Source: JBHHYR01 sp046757585 (GTDB lineage Bacteria > Desulfobacterota > Binatia > HRBIN30). From it: DNA of 33,234 bases. Of this stretch, positions 1-7,725 are shown in pieces (position 1 is the first letter of the stretch; every line of letters starts with the position of its first letter). The notes under the pieces are model-generated. The model made no database searches. It was not told the DNA's origin and saw only the letters and a program-made list of their open reading frames with translations. The stretch is taken from assembly GCA_046757585.1 (NCBI GenBank), contig JBHHYR010000020.1, positions 1 to 33,234 on the forward strand, read 5' to 3'. A program made the position numbers and the translations under genes.

Positions 1-19
1 CTCCGATTGCGGTGCTCAT
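1..19 (-). CDS. 5' end of an unidentified minus-strand gene (partial)
   Basis: A minus-strand ATG occupies 19-17 and reads Met-Ser-Thr-Ala-Ile-Gly before the window ends. It is preceded by GGGAGG about eight bases upstream (near 28-33), a strong Shine-Dalgarno match, which is why I call a start here. The GNAT gene at 64-612 ends just upstream on the same strand, so this gene may be read through from the toxin-antitoxin promoter. Too little is visible to assign a product. Confidence 0.45.
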
Positions 20-63
20 TTTGTTGACCTCCCGTTCGTCCGTCGCCCTGCGCCGGGCCGATT

Positions 64-612
64 TCACCCACCGATCTTCGGTCCCAGCCTTCCCGCTGCT
101 CGACTGATGGCTGCGAGCGGCAGAAACAGCGGAATCGGCTTGGGGCGATCGCCCAGCAGCCCTGTGAGGCCTTCGATGGTTTCGAAGCCGTATCGCCGGT
201 AGAAGTCGACGGCTTTCGGCTTGGCATCCACCACGACACCGACACACCCGACCCGCTCGGCCATCTCGTGCGCGAGCACGAACACGCACCGCAGCAGCTG
301 GAGGCCGATGCCGCGACCCTGGTGAGTCTCGTCGACGGCCAGGCGCGCCAGTCTCAAGACCGGGAGTGGATAGCGTGGCAATCGCCGACGCGCGCTGAGC
401 GGTAGGTTCTGAATCTCGATGTTCGCGGCGGACACGGTCGCGAACCCGACGATCGAGACATTCTCCACCACCACGTACGTCGTCCCGACGTGATGGCGAA
501 ACTGGTTCTGCCCCGCGTAACGGAGAAAAAAGCGGTCGAGGTTCGGATCGCCGGATCGGAAACGACTACGATCGTCGTCGGGACGCAGTCGCCGACACTC
601 AACTACCGGCAT
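64..612 (-). CDS. GNAT-family N-acetyltransferase, probable TacT-type toxin
   Basis: This 182-residue protein has the Gcn5-related acetyltransferase layout. The acetyl-CoA pyrophosphate loop HQGRGIG lies near residue 97, and the C-terminal AVDFYRRYGFE element near residue 137 carries the Tyr that usually acts as general acid. An Asp/Arg-rich N-terminus followed by DRFF is also typical of GNAT toxins. Its ATG overlaps the last 14 bases of the ribbon-helix-helix gene upstream, the usual antitoxin-first order of TacAT/AtaRT-like systems. In that family the toxin acetylates the amino group of charged tRNAs and blocks translation, and the RHH partner neutralises it. That role is inferred from gene pairing and motifs; a housekeeping acetyltransferase is the alternative. 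Confidence 0.82.
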   Translation of the reverse strand: MPVVECRRLRPDDDRSRFRSGDPNLDRFFLRYAGQNQFRHHVGTTYVVVENVSIVGFATVSAANIEIQNLPLSARRRLPRYPLPVLRLARLAVDETHQGRGIGLQLLRCVFVLAHEMAERVGCVGVVVDAKPKAVDFYRRYGFETIEGLTGLLGDRPKPIPLFLPLAAISRAAGRLGPKIGG

Positions 613-895
613 CCACCCGGCTTCGCCGCAGCCGCTTCGAAAAGAGCTTCTTCATTGCGGCCGTCGGCTCGGGAGGCTTTCGGATTCGCCTGAGAATCCT
701 CTCGCCCGTCTCACGAGAGACGACGATCCGGGCGGGAATGATTACGTCCGCGGGCAGCTCCTCGAGTGCCTCCAGGTGGTGCTGGAGTGCAGTCTCGATC
801 AGATGCGCCTTCTTGAGCCCGTGCGCACGCGCGAAGCGCTCGAGTCGCTCCTTGGTTTCTCGCGATATATAGGCAGAGATCTGAGTCTGTGGCAT
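599..895 (-). CDS. Ribbon-helix-helix antitoxin partner of the GNAT toxin
   Basis: This 98-residue protein opens with a short beta strand (TQISAYIS) followed by two helices (KERLERFARAHG and KKAHLIETALQHHLEALE). That is the ribbon-helix-helix DNA-binding pattern of CopG/DUF1778-like antitoxins. The basic C-terminal half (RKPPEP, KRLRRSR) would be the toxin-wrapping arm. The ATG at 895 follows AGGGGCGG at a workable distance. The gene overlaps the toxin gene by 14 bases and sits directly behind a promoter with an overlapping palindrome (922-956), consistent with autorepression by the antitoxin or the complex. Class assignment is firm; exact family and partner specificity are inferred. Confidence 0.8.
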   Translation of the reverse strand: MPQTQISAYISRETKERLERFARAHGLKKAHLIETALQHHLEALEELPADVIIPARIVVSRETGERILRRIRKPPEPTAAMKKLFSKRLRRSRVDAGS

Positions 896-921
896 GGTAA
901 TCGCCGCCCCTGGCCTTATTC

Positions 922-956
922 TACAATAATGTATGGTTAAATCCAGCCAGCGTCAA
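922..956 (-). promoter_or_regulatory. Promoter and overlapping palindrome of the toxin-antitoxin operon
   Basis: On the minus strand TTGACG (956-951) lies exactly 17 bases before TACATT (933-928), a sigma-70-like -35/-10 pair placed just upstream of the antitoxin ATG at 895. The -10 forms half of the palindrome TACA-N4-TGTA (922-933), so a bound RHH dimer would block polymerase. This AT-rich patch stands out in GC-rich surroundings. It is a sequence match only; no transcription start is shown. Confidence 0.6.
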
Positions 957-1519
957 GCAGACCCCGGAGCGGGTGCAGGACGGGCGAAACAACCACCCCT
1001 CGCCTGGGGCTGACCCCTACAGGAGCGGCAGAGATTTCGCTGTTCGTTCCTGTCGCGTCAGTCCGGCCGGGATGCCGTGTTGCGCGCGCGGTGCACGCGC
1101 TTGAGCAGCAGGTGGGTGTGGTTACCGGGACCAAGGAGCGGGAATGCGGGCCACCCCCGATGGCCCGGCGTTCATTGCAATTTCGTCGGGCCGTTCGTTT
1201 TTGGTCACCCGGTGACTGATCGGACGCAGCATCCGGACTGTCTCAAGTGCCCAACATAGCCGCCCTCTTCCACCGAGTTGGGCAATACGTGTCAGGACGG
1301 GGCGCGCCGTGTCCCCCGACTTCGCCTGGGCGTCACAGTGATTTCCCCTTTTTTCTTCGCAAAGTTACGTTCGCGGTACGGCCGGTCAGGGATGGCCAAT
1401 TCGATCGGCCCGAGTGTCAGAAAGGTTTGGGAAACCGGGCGGCGATTGACGTCGACCCTCGCCATGAACCCACCAGCATGCGTTGTGCCATGGCATGGCT
1501 CTTGCGTACCACCCCAACA
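957..1519. other. Non-coding leader between divergent TA operon and histidine kinase
   Basis: No convincing gene lies in these 563 bases. The kinase frame stays open back to 1247, but the 91 codons before 1520 encode a Pro/Arg-rich low-complexity sequence unlike the family. The stretch contains GGGG-CTGA-CCCC (1006-1017), a perfect 7-bp stem (1147-1167) and a 13-base palindrome GTCACCCGGTGAC (1204-1216). I recognise no riboswitch and no tRNA. It probably holds the kinase promoter, but no clear -35/-10 pair is visible. Confidence 0.5.
1147..1167 (+). repeat. 7-bp perfect stem-loop in the kinase leader
   Basis: CGGGCCA (1147-1153) and TGGCCCG (1161-1167) are exact reverse complements around a 7-base loop. 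It lies about 350 bases before the kinase start and is followed by mixed sequence, with a short T run near 1197. It could be an attenuator or an mRNA leader structure. In GC-rich DNA such a stem can arise by chance. Confidence 0.3.
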
Positions 1520-3007
1520 ATGAGAGTGCTGATGCGCCGCCCGCCAAAATGCGACCCGAACTGGGATCGGTTCGTCTATGTCACACGTGAAGAAGCCGCC
1601 ACGCGCAACCGCGGGCTCTTGGCCGTTGGCGCGGTTCTCGTCGTTGTGTTCACCCTGTTCGACGTCGGCCTCGACCCGATTCGCTGGCCAGTGCTTTGGA
1701 CCCGCGTGGTTGTCAACGCTACCATCCTCGGTGCCCTCGGTGGGATCGCACTAGCTCTCGGCTTTCCCTGGGTACGCCAGCGAATTTTCGCGGTCCTGTT
1801 CCTGCTGTGTGCACTGGTCCTTGCGATGCAAGGATACTCCTTGGGCGCGGTCTCTCCAGCACCGGGCCGCTTAGCGTTCCACTACCTCTCGATCCTTGGA
1901 CTCACCCTAGTCGCGATCCAGTGGTTTTGGCCATGGCAGCTTGCGCTTGGCGCAATCACGCTGATCCTGTTTGTGAGCACCATCTCGCGGGCCGATGCCG
2001 ACTTCGTCTTCTTTACGGTCGCGCTCGCCGGCGCGACGCTGCTCACCGCGGCGGTAGCGCGAGTGCTGACGAAGTGGCGATTCGCGCAGTTCATGACAGC
2101 AGCAGAGCTGCGCCGAGCCAACGAGGAGAAGACACAACAAGCAGCGCAGCTGGAAGCAAGGAACGCCGAGTTGAGGGATCTGTTCTACATCCTGTCGCAC
2201 GACTTGCGTGCCCCGCTCATCAACCTGGCCGGGTTTAGTCGTGAGCTCGAGGCGACTATCGCTACCCTCGATGGCTGCGCGCTGCAGCAGGCCACCGACA
2301 ATGGCGACCGTGTGGGGGCGGTGCCCAGCCCTCGCTCACGGGAGCAGCTCAAGCAGGACGTCGGCGAGTCGCTCAGCTTCATCCGCCGCAACGTGACCAA
2401 GATGGAGGATCTCATCAACGGACTCCTGGAACTCTCGCGCATCGAGAACCGGCCGGTGCAACTGCAGCACGTCGACCTCGCCCGGATGGTGCAGGACATC
2501 GTCGGCGCGTTCCACTTTCAAATCAGCGAACGGCGGATAGATGTGCGTGTGAGCGCGCTACCGGTGGTCATCGGCGACCCCGTGCGACTCAACCAAGTGT
2601 TCAGCAATCTCATCGAGAACGCCATCCAGTACATGAAACCGGAGGGCCCGGCACGGATCGACGTGCAGTGCGAAACCCAGGCAGAGCACCACCTCTTCCG
2701 TATCCGCGACACCGGCATCGGCGTCGGCGTCGAACACCGAGACAAGATTTTCCGGTTGTTCACGCGCCTGGGCCATCACGGCGCCTCGGGTGAAGGCCTG
2801 GGTCTGACCGTGGTGAAGAAGATCATCGAGAAGCACGGTGGATCAATCTGGGTCGAGTCCGAGGTGGGGCAGGGGTGCACGTTCTGCTTCACCCTGCCGT
2901 GTCGCGCTCCGCGTTCAGCCGGCGACCCCGTCGACCTCTCGGCCAGGCCACCAGGTTCCGACGCCGAATCAGACTTCATTGCCGGTGGGCAGCGGCTCGC
3001 CGTGTGA
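1520..3007 (+). CDS. Orphan membrane-bound sensor histidine kinase
   Basis: About 495 residues from the ATG at 1520. ATG 1532, preceded by GAGAG, is equally plausible and ATG 1478 possible; no start has a strong ribosome site. The N-terminal third has about six hydrophobic segments, so sensing is probably by a multi-pass membrane domain. A short coiled coil (EEKTQQAAQLEARNAEL) leads to the HisKA helix, with the phospho-acceptor His in LSHDLRAP at residue 227. The HATPase domain shows the N box (NLIENAIQ, near 362), DTGIG (near 396), the F box FRLFTRLG and GEGLGL (near 424). It would autophosphorylate and pass phosphate to a response regulator. None is encoded here, and it is the only large plus-strand gene in the window, so partner and signal are unknown. 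Confidence 0.88.
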   Translation: MRVLMRRPPKCDPNWDRFVYVTREEAATRNRGLLAVGAVLVVVFTLFDVGLDPIRWPVLWTRVVVNATILGALGGIALALGFPWVRQRIFAVLFLLCALVLAMQGYSLGAVSPAPGRLAFHYLSILGLTLVAIQWFWPWQLALGAITLILFVSTISRADADFVFFTVALAGATLLTAAVARVLTKWRFAQFMTAAELRRANEEKTQQAAQLEARNAELRDLFYILSHDLRAPLINLAGFSRELEATIATLDGCALQQATDNGDRVGAVPSPRSREQLKQDVGESLSFIRRNVTKMEDLINGLLELSRIENRPVQLQHVDLARMVQDIVGAFHFQISERRIDVRVSALPVVIGDPVRLNQVFSNLIENAIQYMKPEGPARIDVQCETQAEHHLFRIRDTGIGVGVEHRDKIFRLFTRLGHHGASGEGLGLTVVKKIIEKHGGSIWVESEVGQGCTFCFTLPCRAPRSAGDPVDLSARPPGSDAESDFIAGGQRLAV

Positions 3008-3027
3008 TAGTGCGGCAAGTGAAGTTA

Positions 3028-3044
3028 GGCACGTGGTGCGTGCC
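3028..3044. terminator. Short stem-loop between convergent genes
   Basis: GGCACG (3028-3033) and CGTGCC (3039-3044) pair perfectly around a 5-base loop. They sit in the 77-base gap between the stop codons of the plus-strand kinase and the minus-strand beta-helix gene. The position suits a bidirectional terminator, but no T tract follows on either side, so the call is weak. Confidence 0.3.
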
Positions 3045-3084
3045 GGGGTGAAGCGAGGAAGAGCGTCGCGACTTCCTTGGTGCC

Positions 3085-4722
3085 TCAGTCGCAGGGCTTA
3101 CCGACGCCGCACTCCCACTTGCTGCACATGGCGTCGCCCCGCGCGTTGTTCGCGAAGGTGTTGCCCGACCTCTCGAGGATCTCCGCGGAAGGCCAGGGGC
3201 ATACGCCGAAATTCCATACGTACATGCCCCAGAAGTTTCCATCCAAGCGGTTGCCTTCGACCACGTAGCCCGTCGGGTGCTGCACGCCCTCGTCACTGAC
3301 CTCGATTCCCGGTCCGAGATTGCCCGTGATCGTGTTGTTGCGGACGGTCACATCGCGGCCGCCGTCTACCCAGATGCCGCCGTCCCAGTAGTCGCCGTTG
3401 GCGTCGAGCTGGTTGGCGTGGATGGTGTTGGTCTCCACCAGTGCATCCGTGCAGTCCTCGACGAGCAGGCCGCCACCGATGTTGTCGTGCAGGTTGCAGT
3501 CACGGACGGTGATGTGGGTAGAGCCGAAGATGTCCACGCCGGTGCCCAGGATGCCCTTTGCTTGGCGGCCCACATCCGGACCGTTGGCGTAGGACTCGAC
3601 GCCCTCAACTGTCACGCCTTCCATGTCCACGATCGATACGCCAAAGCCCTCTCCGTCTTGGTCCCGGTCGATCGAGTGGAAGCCATTGTCGTGCACCCGG
3701 CAGCCTCGCACGGTGACATTGGTGGCGATCACCGCCAGAAGCCCTTCGTCGGTGTAATTTTTCACTTCCAAGTTCTCGATCTCGAAGCCGGCGCTCTTAT
3801 GAGCGGTGTCCTCGCCAATGATGCCGATGCCCACTGTCAGGGTGCGCCCGCCGTCGAGCACGGGCAGCGCCCCCTGTGGCCCCACCTCGCCGACGATCCG
3901 GATCGGGCTCTCGGCCTGCCCGAATTCGGAGAGGAGCACCGACTCGGCATAGGTGCCCAGCCCTACGTGAACCGTCTGGCCAGGCGCAGCATTGCACAGC
4001 GCGCGGGCCAACGTGCGTAGAGGGGCATCAGCAGTGCCAGGGTCAGCATCGTTTCCATCCGGCGAAACCCACACGTCCGTTCCCGGGGCGGGCCGCGCCA
4101 GCGCTCCCTTACAAACGGTGCCGCCGCGGTGGGGGACCCAGGTACGCCCGTTGGACGGCATCGGCGCAAGCGGAATGACGCGACTGGCTAGACGAGCGAT
4201 CTCGGCCGCCAGACAGACCTGTGCCGCGGCGGTCGTGGTCACGTCGGCGCACACGCCTCCCAGCATGCCGGTGATTGGATCCTCGCAGCGTCGCTCGATA
4301 CGCGCGAGCCGGGCGGCACCACGCCCGGGCGAACGCATCTCGCCTCGTAGAGCGGCCGTACACGAGCGGCCGGTGGCCACCGCGCAGTGATCACTGACCT
4401 TAGTGGGAAATCCGCCCGCCACAGGGTCGAAAGCGTTACCGTAACAGAGCGTCGCCAGCTCCGCGCACACCTGCTCCGTGTCAGCCCGGCAGGCTGTGCC
4501 CAGGGGGATCCGCGCCGCCCGCGAGAGGTCGAGGGCCGTGCCGCGGTGCGCGGCCCGACCGTAGGCTCGGCACGCGGCCCCTACGGCACGGCGCACATGC
4601 TGCGGATTCTCCAGCAGGCACGAGGAAGACTGCGCGTGCGCTGCCAGCGGCCCGCACACGGTTTGGAGCACGAGCACGAGTAACACGACCCCACACAAAT
4701 GAAACTGCCTAACGAGGTACAT
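3085..4722 (-). CDS. Secreted Cys-rich right-handed parallel beta-helix protein
   Basis: Taken from the ATG at 4722, this is a 545-residue protein. That start gives a clean signal peptide (basic MYLVRQ, hydrophobic core, cut after AHA at residue 30); an upstream in-frame start at 4863 would bury it behind an Arg-rich stretch. Residues about 31-210 form a Cys-rich domain I do not recognise (CLLENPQ, CRAYG, CEDPITGMLGG). From about 215 the sequence reads VWVSPDGNDADPGT and then repeated N/G/V-rich coils (VTVRGCRVHDNG, ITVRDCNLHDN, VTVRNNTITGN), the pectate-lyase/NosD-like right-handed beta helix. Such folds bind or cleave polysaccharides or serve as surface proteins. No catalytic set can be assigned. 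It lies downstream of the acyl-CoA genes on the same strand, 150 bases away. Confidence 0.82.
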   Translation of the reverse strand: MYLVRQFHLCGVVLLVLVLQTVCGPLAAHAQSSSCLLENPQHVRRAVGAACRAYGRAAHRGTALDLSRAARIPLGTACRADTEQVCAELATLCYGNAFDPVAGGFPTKVSDHCAVATGRSCTAALRGEMRSPGRGAARLARIERRCEDPITGMLGGVCADVTTTAAAQVCLAAEIARLASRVIPLAPMPSNGRTWVPHRGGTVCKGALARPAPGTDVWVSPDGNDADPGTADAPLRTLARALCNAAPGQTVHVGLGTYAESVLLSEFGQAESPIRIVGEVGPQGALPVLDGGRTLTVGIGIIGEDTAHKSAGFEIENLEVKNYTDEGLLAVIATNVTVRGCRVHDNGFHSIDRDQDGEGFGVSIVDMEGVTVEGVESYANGPDVGRQAKGILGTGVDIFGSTHITVRDCNLHDNIGGGLLVEDCTDALVETNTIHANQLDANGDYWDGGIWVDGGRDVTVRNNTITGNLGPGIEVSDEGVQHPTGYVVEGNRLDGNFWGMYVWNFGVCPWPSAEILERSGNTFANNARGDAMCSKWECGVGKPCD

Positions 4723-4872
4723 GCGGCGCACCCGACCCACGGTACGGTCCTTCTGTACTCGCTCCGTCGTTGTTTGTCCAGCACGGGTATGCTGCCGAGG
4801 TTCGGGCGCCAAGGAAGGAACCCTAAGCCGGCAGCGTAACCGGGCTCTGCACTGGATGGGCATGGTCGAGAT

Positions 4873-6114
4873 CTACCGGCAACCGTAACGGCGCGTGAGC
4901 ATGCGTGCGGCGGCGAGACCCAATACCTCGTTGGTCCCGTCTTCGATGAGCGCGGCACGAGCATCGCGGAAGAGCTTTTCGACCACGTACTCCTTGCTGA
5001 GACCGTAGCCGCCGTGAATCTGCACTGCGGCCGAGGCCACGTGAAACGCCGCCTCGGTGCAGAAGACTTTGGCAGCGATCGAGTACTCCGTCGCCGGCGG
5101 CATCGTCTGGGCGTTGTACACGAAGGCCGCCCGAGAGAGCGCGCGTGCCGCTTCGACTCGCGTGAACATGTCGAAGAGTTTCGCCTCGATGAGCTGGTGC
5201 TCGCACAGCGGTTTTCCGCCCTGAATGCGTACCTTGCTGTAGGCGAGCGCCTCCTCGAACGCGGCCCGGGCGACTCCAGTAAACGTCGCGGCCATGGCAG
5301 CGTTGGCACCCGCAAGGATGCCGTCGGCGATTGTCTCGTAGCCGTCGGGTTCCATCAGCATGTGACTGCGAGGCAGGTATACGTCGTCGAAGAAAATCTC
5401 CCCTTGGTTGAGTGCTCGCTGTCCAAGCTTGTTGAGCGGGCGTCCCTTGGAGACCCCGGGCAGATCGAGCGGTACGAAGGCGACACCGCCGCCCGCCATA
5501 CCCCGCGAAGGATCGAGTGACAAGAAGGTCAACGCATGGGTGGCGATGGTGCCATTCGACACCCAGGACGATTTCTGCCCGTTGATGATCCACCCGTCGC
5601 CGTGCCGCCGGGCGCGCACCTGAGGCTGAATCGAGGGGTCGGAAAATTCGGGTGTCCCGACGAGGAGGTTGTCGGACCCGTGGTCAGGCTCGGTCACCGC
5701 CCAGCAGCCAACCATGCGGGCCTCCTTGTCCTCGAGGAACGGCTTCACGTACCTGTCGATCAGTTCCTGATTCCCGGCAAGCGCAGCAAAGACGAATGGG
5801 AAGCCGGCGACACCGACGGCGATCGCAAAGTCGGCGCTTCCCCAGCCCATTTCCTCGGCCACCAAGTGCCGTTCACGCGGCGTGAGTCCCTGGCCTCCCA
5901 TTTCCACCGGCAGCCCCTGGAGATGAAACCCCAGCCGGTAGGCCTGGCGGAAAACGCCCCACAACGGCGAGGCTGGCGCGATGACCTCTTCGGGCGGCAG
6001 AGGGTCGAGTGCGAGGCTCGCCGGGCGCAACACCTCTGCGGCGAACCGGTGGCTCGAGTCGCGAATGTCCCGCTCACGGTCGGTCAGCTGCAGATCGAGG
6101 TCGAGATAGCTCAT
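4873..6114 (-). CDS. Acyl-CoA dehydrogenase
   Basis: A 413-residue FAD flavoprotein that would introduce the alpha,beta double bond into an acyl-CoA and pass electrons to ETF. The ATG at 6114 (MSYLDLDLQL) is chosen because GGGAGGA sits just upstream; an in-frame start seven codons earlier lacks this. Family landmarks are the helical N-terminal domain, GLPVEMGGQGL, the flavin/substrate loop WAVTEPDHGSDN (near residue 142) and the C-terminal IHGGYGLSKEYVVEKLFRDAR. At the position where medium-chain enzymes have their catalytic Glu (YEGT) it reads EDGT, so the base may be Asp or lie elsewhere. It follows the CoA ligase gene by 34 bases, which supports a shared pathway. Substrate is unknown. Confidence 0.92.
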   Translation of the reverse strand: MSYLDLDLQLTDRERDIRDSSHRFAAEVLRPASLALDPLPPEEVIAPASPLWGVFRQAYRLGFHLQGLPVEMGGQGLTPRERHLVAEEMGWGSADFAIAVGVAGFPFVFAALAGNQELIDRYVKPFLEDKEARMVGCWAVTEPDHGSDNLLVGTPEFSDPSIQPQVRARRHGDGWIINGQKSSWVSNGTIATHALTFLSLDPSRGMAGGGVAFVPLDLPGVSKGRPLNKLGQRALNQGEIFFDDVYLPRSHMLMEPDGYETIADGILAGANAAMAATFTGVARAAFEEALAYSKVRIQGGKPLCEHQLIEAKLFDMFTRVEAARALSRAAFVYNAQTMPPATEYSIAAKVFCTEAAFHVASAAVQIHGGYGLSKEYVVEKLFRDARAALIEDGTNEVLGLAAARMLTRRYGCR

Positions 6115-6148
6115 GATCGTCCTCCCGTGGGGCACGCGGTTCGAAGCC

Positions 6149-7708
6149 TCACCCGGGCCGGCGCGCCTCTCGGTCCCAGGTCATCGGGGACACGCCGGCA
6201 CGCTTGAGCAACGCCTTCTGCACCCGGTGCGTTTCGGTCTTGGGGATCGCATCTCGGAACTCGATGTAGCGCGGCACCATGAAGCGGGCCATGCGTGGGG
6301 CGCAGAAGGCGGCAAGCTCGGCAGGCGTGAGCGTTGCACCTGGCCGCCGCACTGCCACCACCATCACCTCGTCCTCACCGAGGTCCGAGGGAACGCCAAA
6401 TGCGGCCGATTCGAGGACTGCCGGATGCCGGTTGACGACTGTTTCCACTTCAAAGGATGAGATGTTCTCTCCCCGGCGGCGAATCCAGTCATTCCTGCGA
6501 TCGGCAAAGTAGAAGAAACCCTGGGCATCGCGCCAGGCGAGGTCGCCGGTGTAAAACCAACCGTCATGCACCTTGGCGGCGGATGCTTCTGCATCCTTTA
6601 AGTAGGTCACGCGGCGCGCGGTCGCATCGTCGACTCTGAAGACAAGCTCACCGACTTCGCGGGCGGCGCATTCACCGCCGTCCTCACGCACCACCCGTGC
6701 TTCGGTGCCCGGCGGCGGGAGTCCCATCGAGCCCTTGGGACCGTTCCCGAAATTGAAGAGCATGAAGCCGGCGCCGTCCACGGCGCCGTACCCCTCCCAG
6801 ATGGTTACATCGAACCGCCGCTCGAACTCCTCCCAGGCCCACGCCGGGGTGGCGGCGCTGAAGACGAGGCGCACCGGGTTGTCCCGGTCATCCGCACGCG
6901 GGGGTTGCTTGAGGAGAATCGGGATCATGGCCCCGAGGGCGTTGAAGGTCGTGCCGCCGTAGCGGCGGACCTCGTCCCAGAATCCGCTGGCGCTGAATCG
7001 GCGCCCGAGCGCGACCGGGTAGCCGCTGTGGAGTCCCTGCATCACTGTCAGAAATAACGCATTGGCGTGGAAGAGCGGGAGGCAGGTGTACAGGATGTCG
7101 CCAGGCCGGTAGCCGAGCTGGGCAAACAGCGAGAGCCCGGCGAAGTTGAAGCCGCCGTGTCGCACCACCACGCCCTTGGGCAGACCGGTAGTGCCGGACG
7201 TGTACAGCACAACGGCCGTGTCGTTTGGGGTTGCTGAGGTTTCGGGACGTTCGCCTGACCCCAGGAGGCGTTCGATGGTGAGCGCATCAGCTGGCAGCAG
7301 CGCGTCGTGTCCCGCTGCGCTCCGATCGACAATCAGGTGGCGCAGGCGCCGCAGCCCGGCGCGTAACGGGAGGAACGCTTCGAGCAACTCGGCCCCGATC
7401 ACGAGCGCCTGCGTCTCGGAGTGATCGAGGATGTAGGCAAGCCCGTCGGCCCGAAGCGCGATATTCACCGGAACGGCATAAGCGCCGATCTTCTGGGTGG
7501 CAAAGAACACCGCGAGCCAGACGGGAGAATTCCGCATCATGATGGCGATCCCGGCCCCAGGGCCGAGACCAGAGGCAGCAAAGCCATTGGCAATGCGGTT
7601 GGCCCAGCGGTCGAGGGCGCCGTAACTTAGGCGCTGTTGGTCGAACAACAGGAAGGTTTCCTCGCTCTTTTCGCGGGCTCGTATCTCGAGTAGCTCGGCA
7701 AAGGTCAT
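6149..7708 (-). CDS. AMP-forming acyl-CoA ligase
   Basis: This 519-residue ANL-superfamily enzyme activates a carboxylic acid with ATP and CoA through an acyl-adenylate. The P-loop YTSGTTGLPKGV is near residue 170, the adenylate motif YGAVDGAG in the middle, and YTGDLAW with DRRNDWIRRRGENIS near 380-410. The catalytic C-terminal Lys is in PKTETHRVQKA. I start at ATG 7708; a GTG at 7729 overlapping the thiolase stop in GTGA fashion is an alternative adding seven residues. Sequence style resembles the carnitine/crotonobetaine and medium-chain ligase branch, but the substrate cannot be named. It sits between a thiolase and an acyl-CoA dehydrogenase, as in a beta-oxidation-like operon. Confidence 0.92.
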   Translation of the reverse strand: MTFAELLEIRAREKSEETFLLFDQQRLSYGALDRWANRIANGFAASGLGPGAGIAIMMRNSPVWLAVFFATQKIGAYAVPVNIALRADGLAYILDHSETQALVIGAELLEAFLPLRAGLRRLRHLIVDRSAAGHDALLPADALTIERLLGSGERPETSATPNDTAVVLYTSGTTGLPKGVVVRHGGFNFAGLSLFAQLGYRPGDILYTCLPLFHANALFLTVMQGLHSGYPVALGRRFSASGFWDEVRRYGGTTFNALGAMIPILLKQPPRADDRDNPVRLVFSAATPAWAWEEFERRFDVTIWEGYGAVDGAGFMLFNFGNGPKGSMGLPPPGTEARVVREDGGECAAREVGELVFRVDDATARRVTYLKDAEASAAKVHDGWFYTGDLAWRDAQGFFYFADRRNDWIRRRGENISSFEVETVVNRHPAVLESAAFGVPSDLGEDEVMVVAVRRPGATLTPAELAAFCAPRMARFMVPRYIEFRDAIPKTETHRVQKALLKRAGVSPMTWDREARRPG

Positions 7709-7725
7709 GGACAACCCGACACGAT

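Noticed and set aside
1247..1519. N-terminal extension of the histidine kinase
   Set aside because: The frame is open, but the 91 codons encode a Pro/Arg-rich sequence without hydrophobic or domain character, and no ribosome site precedes 1247.
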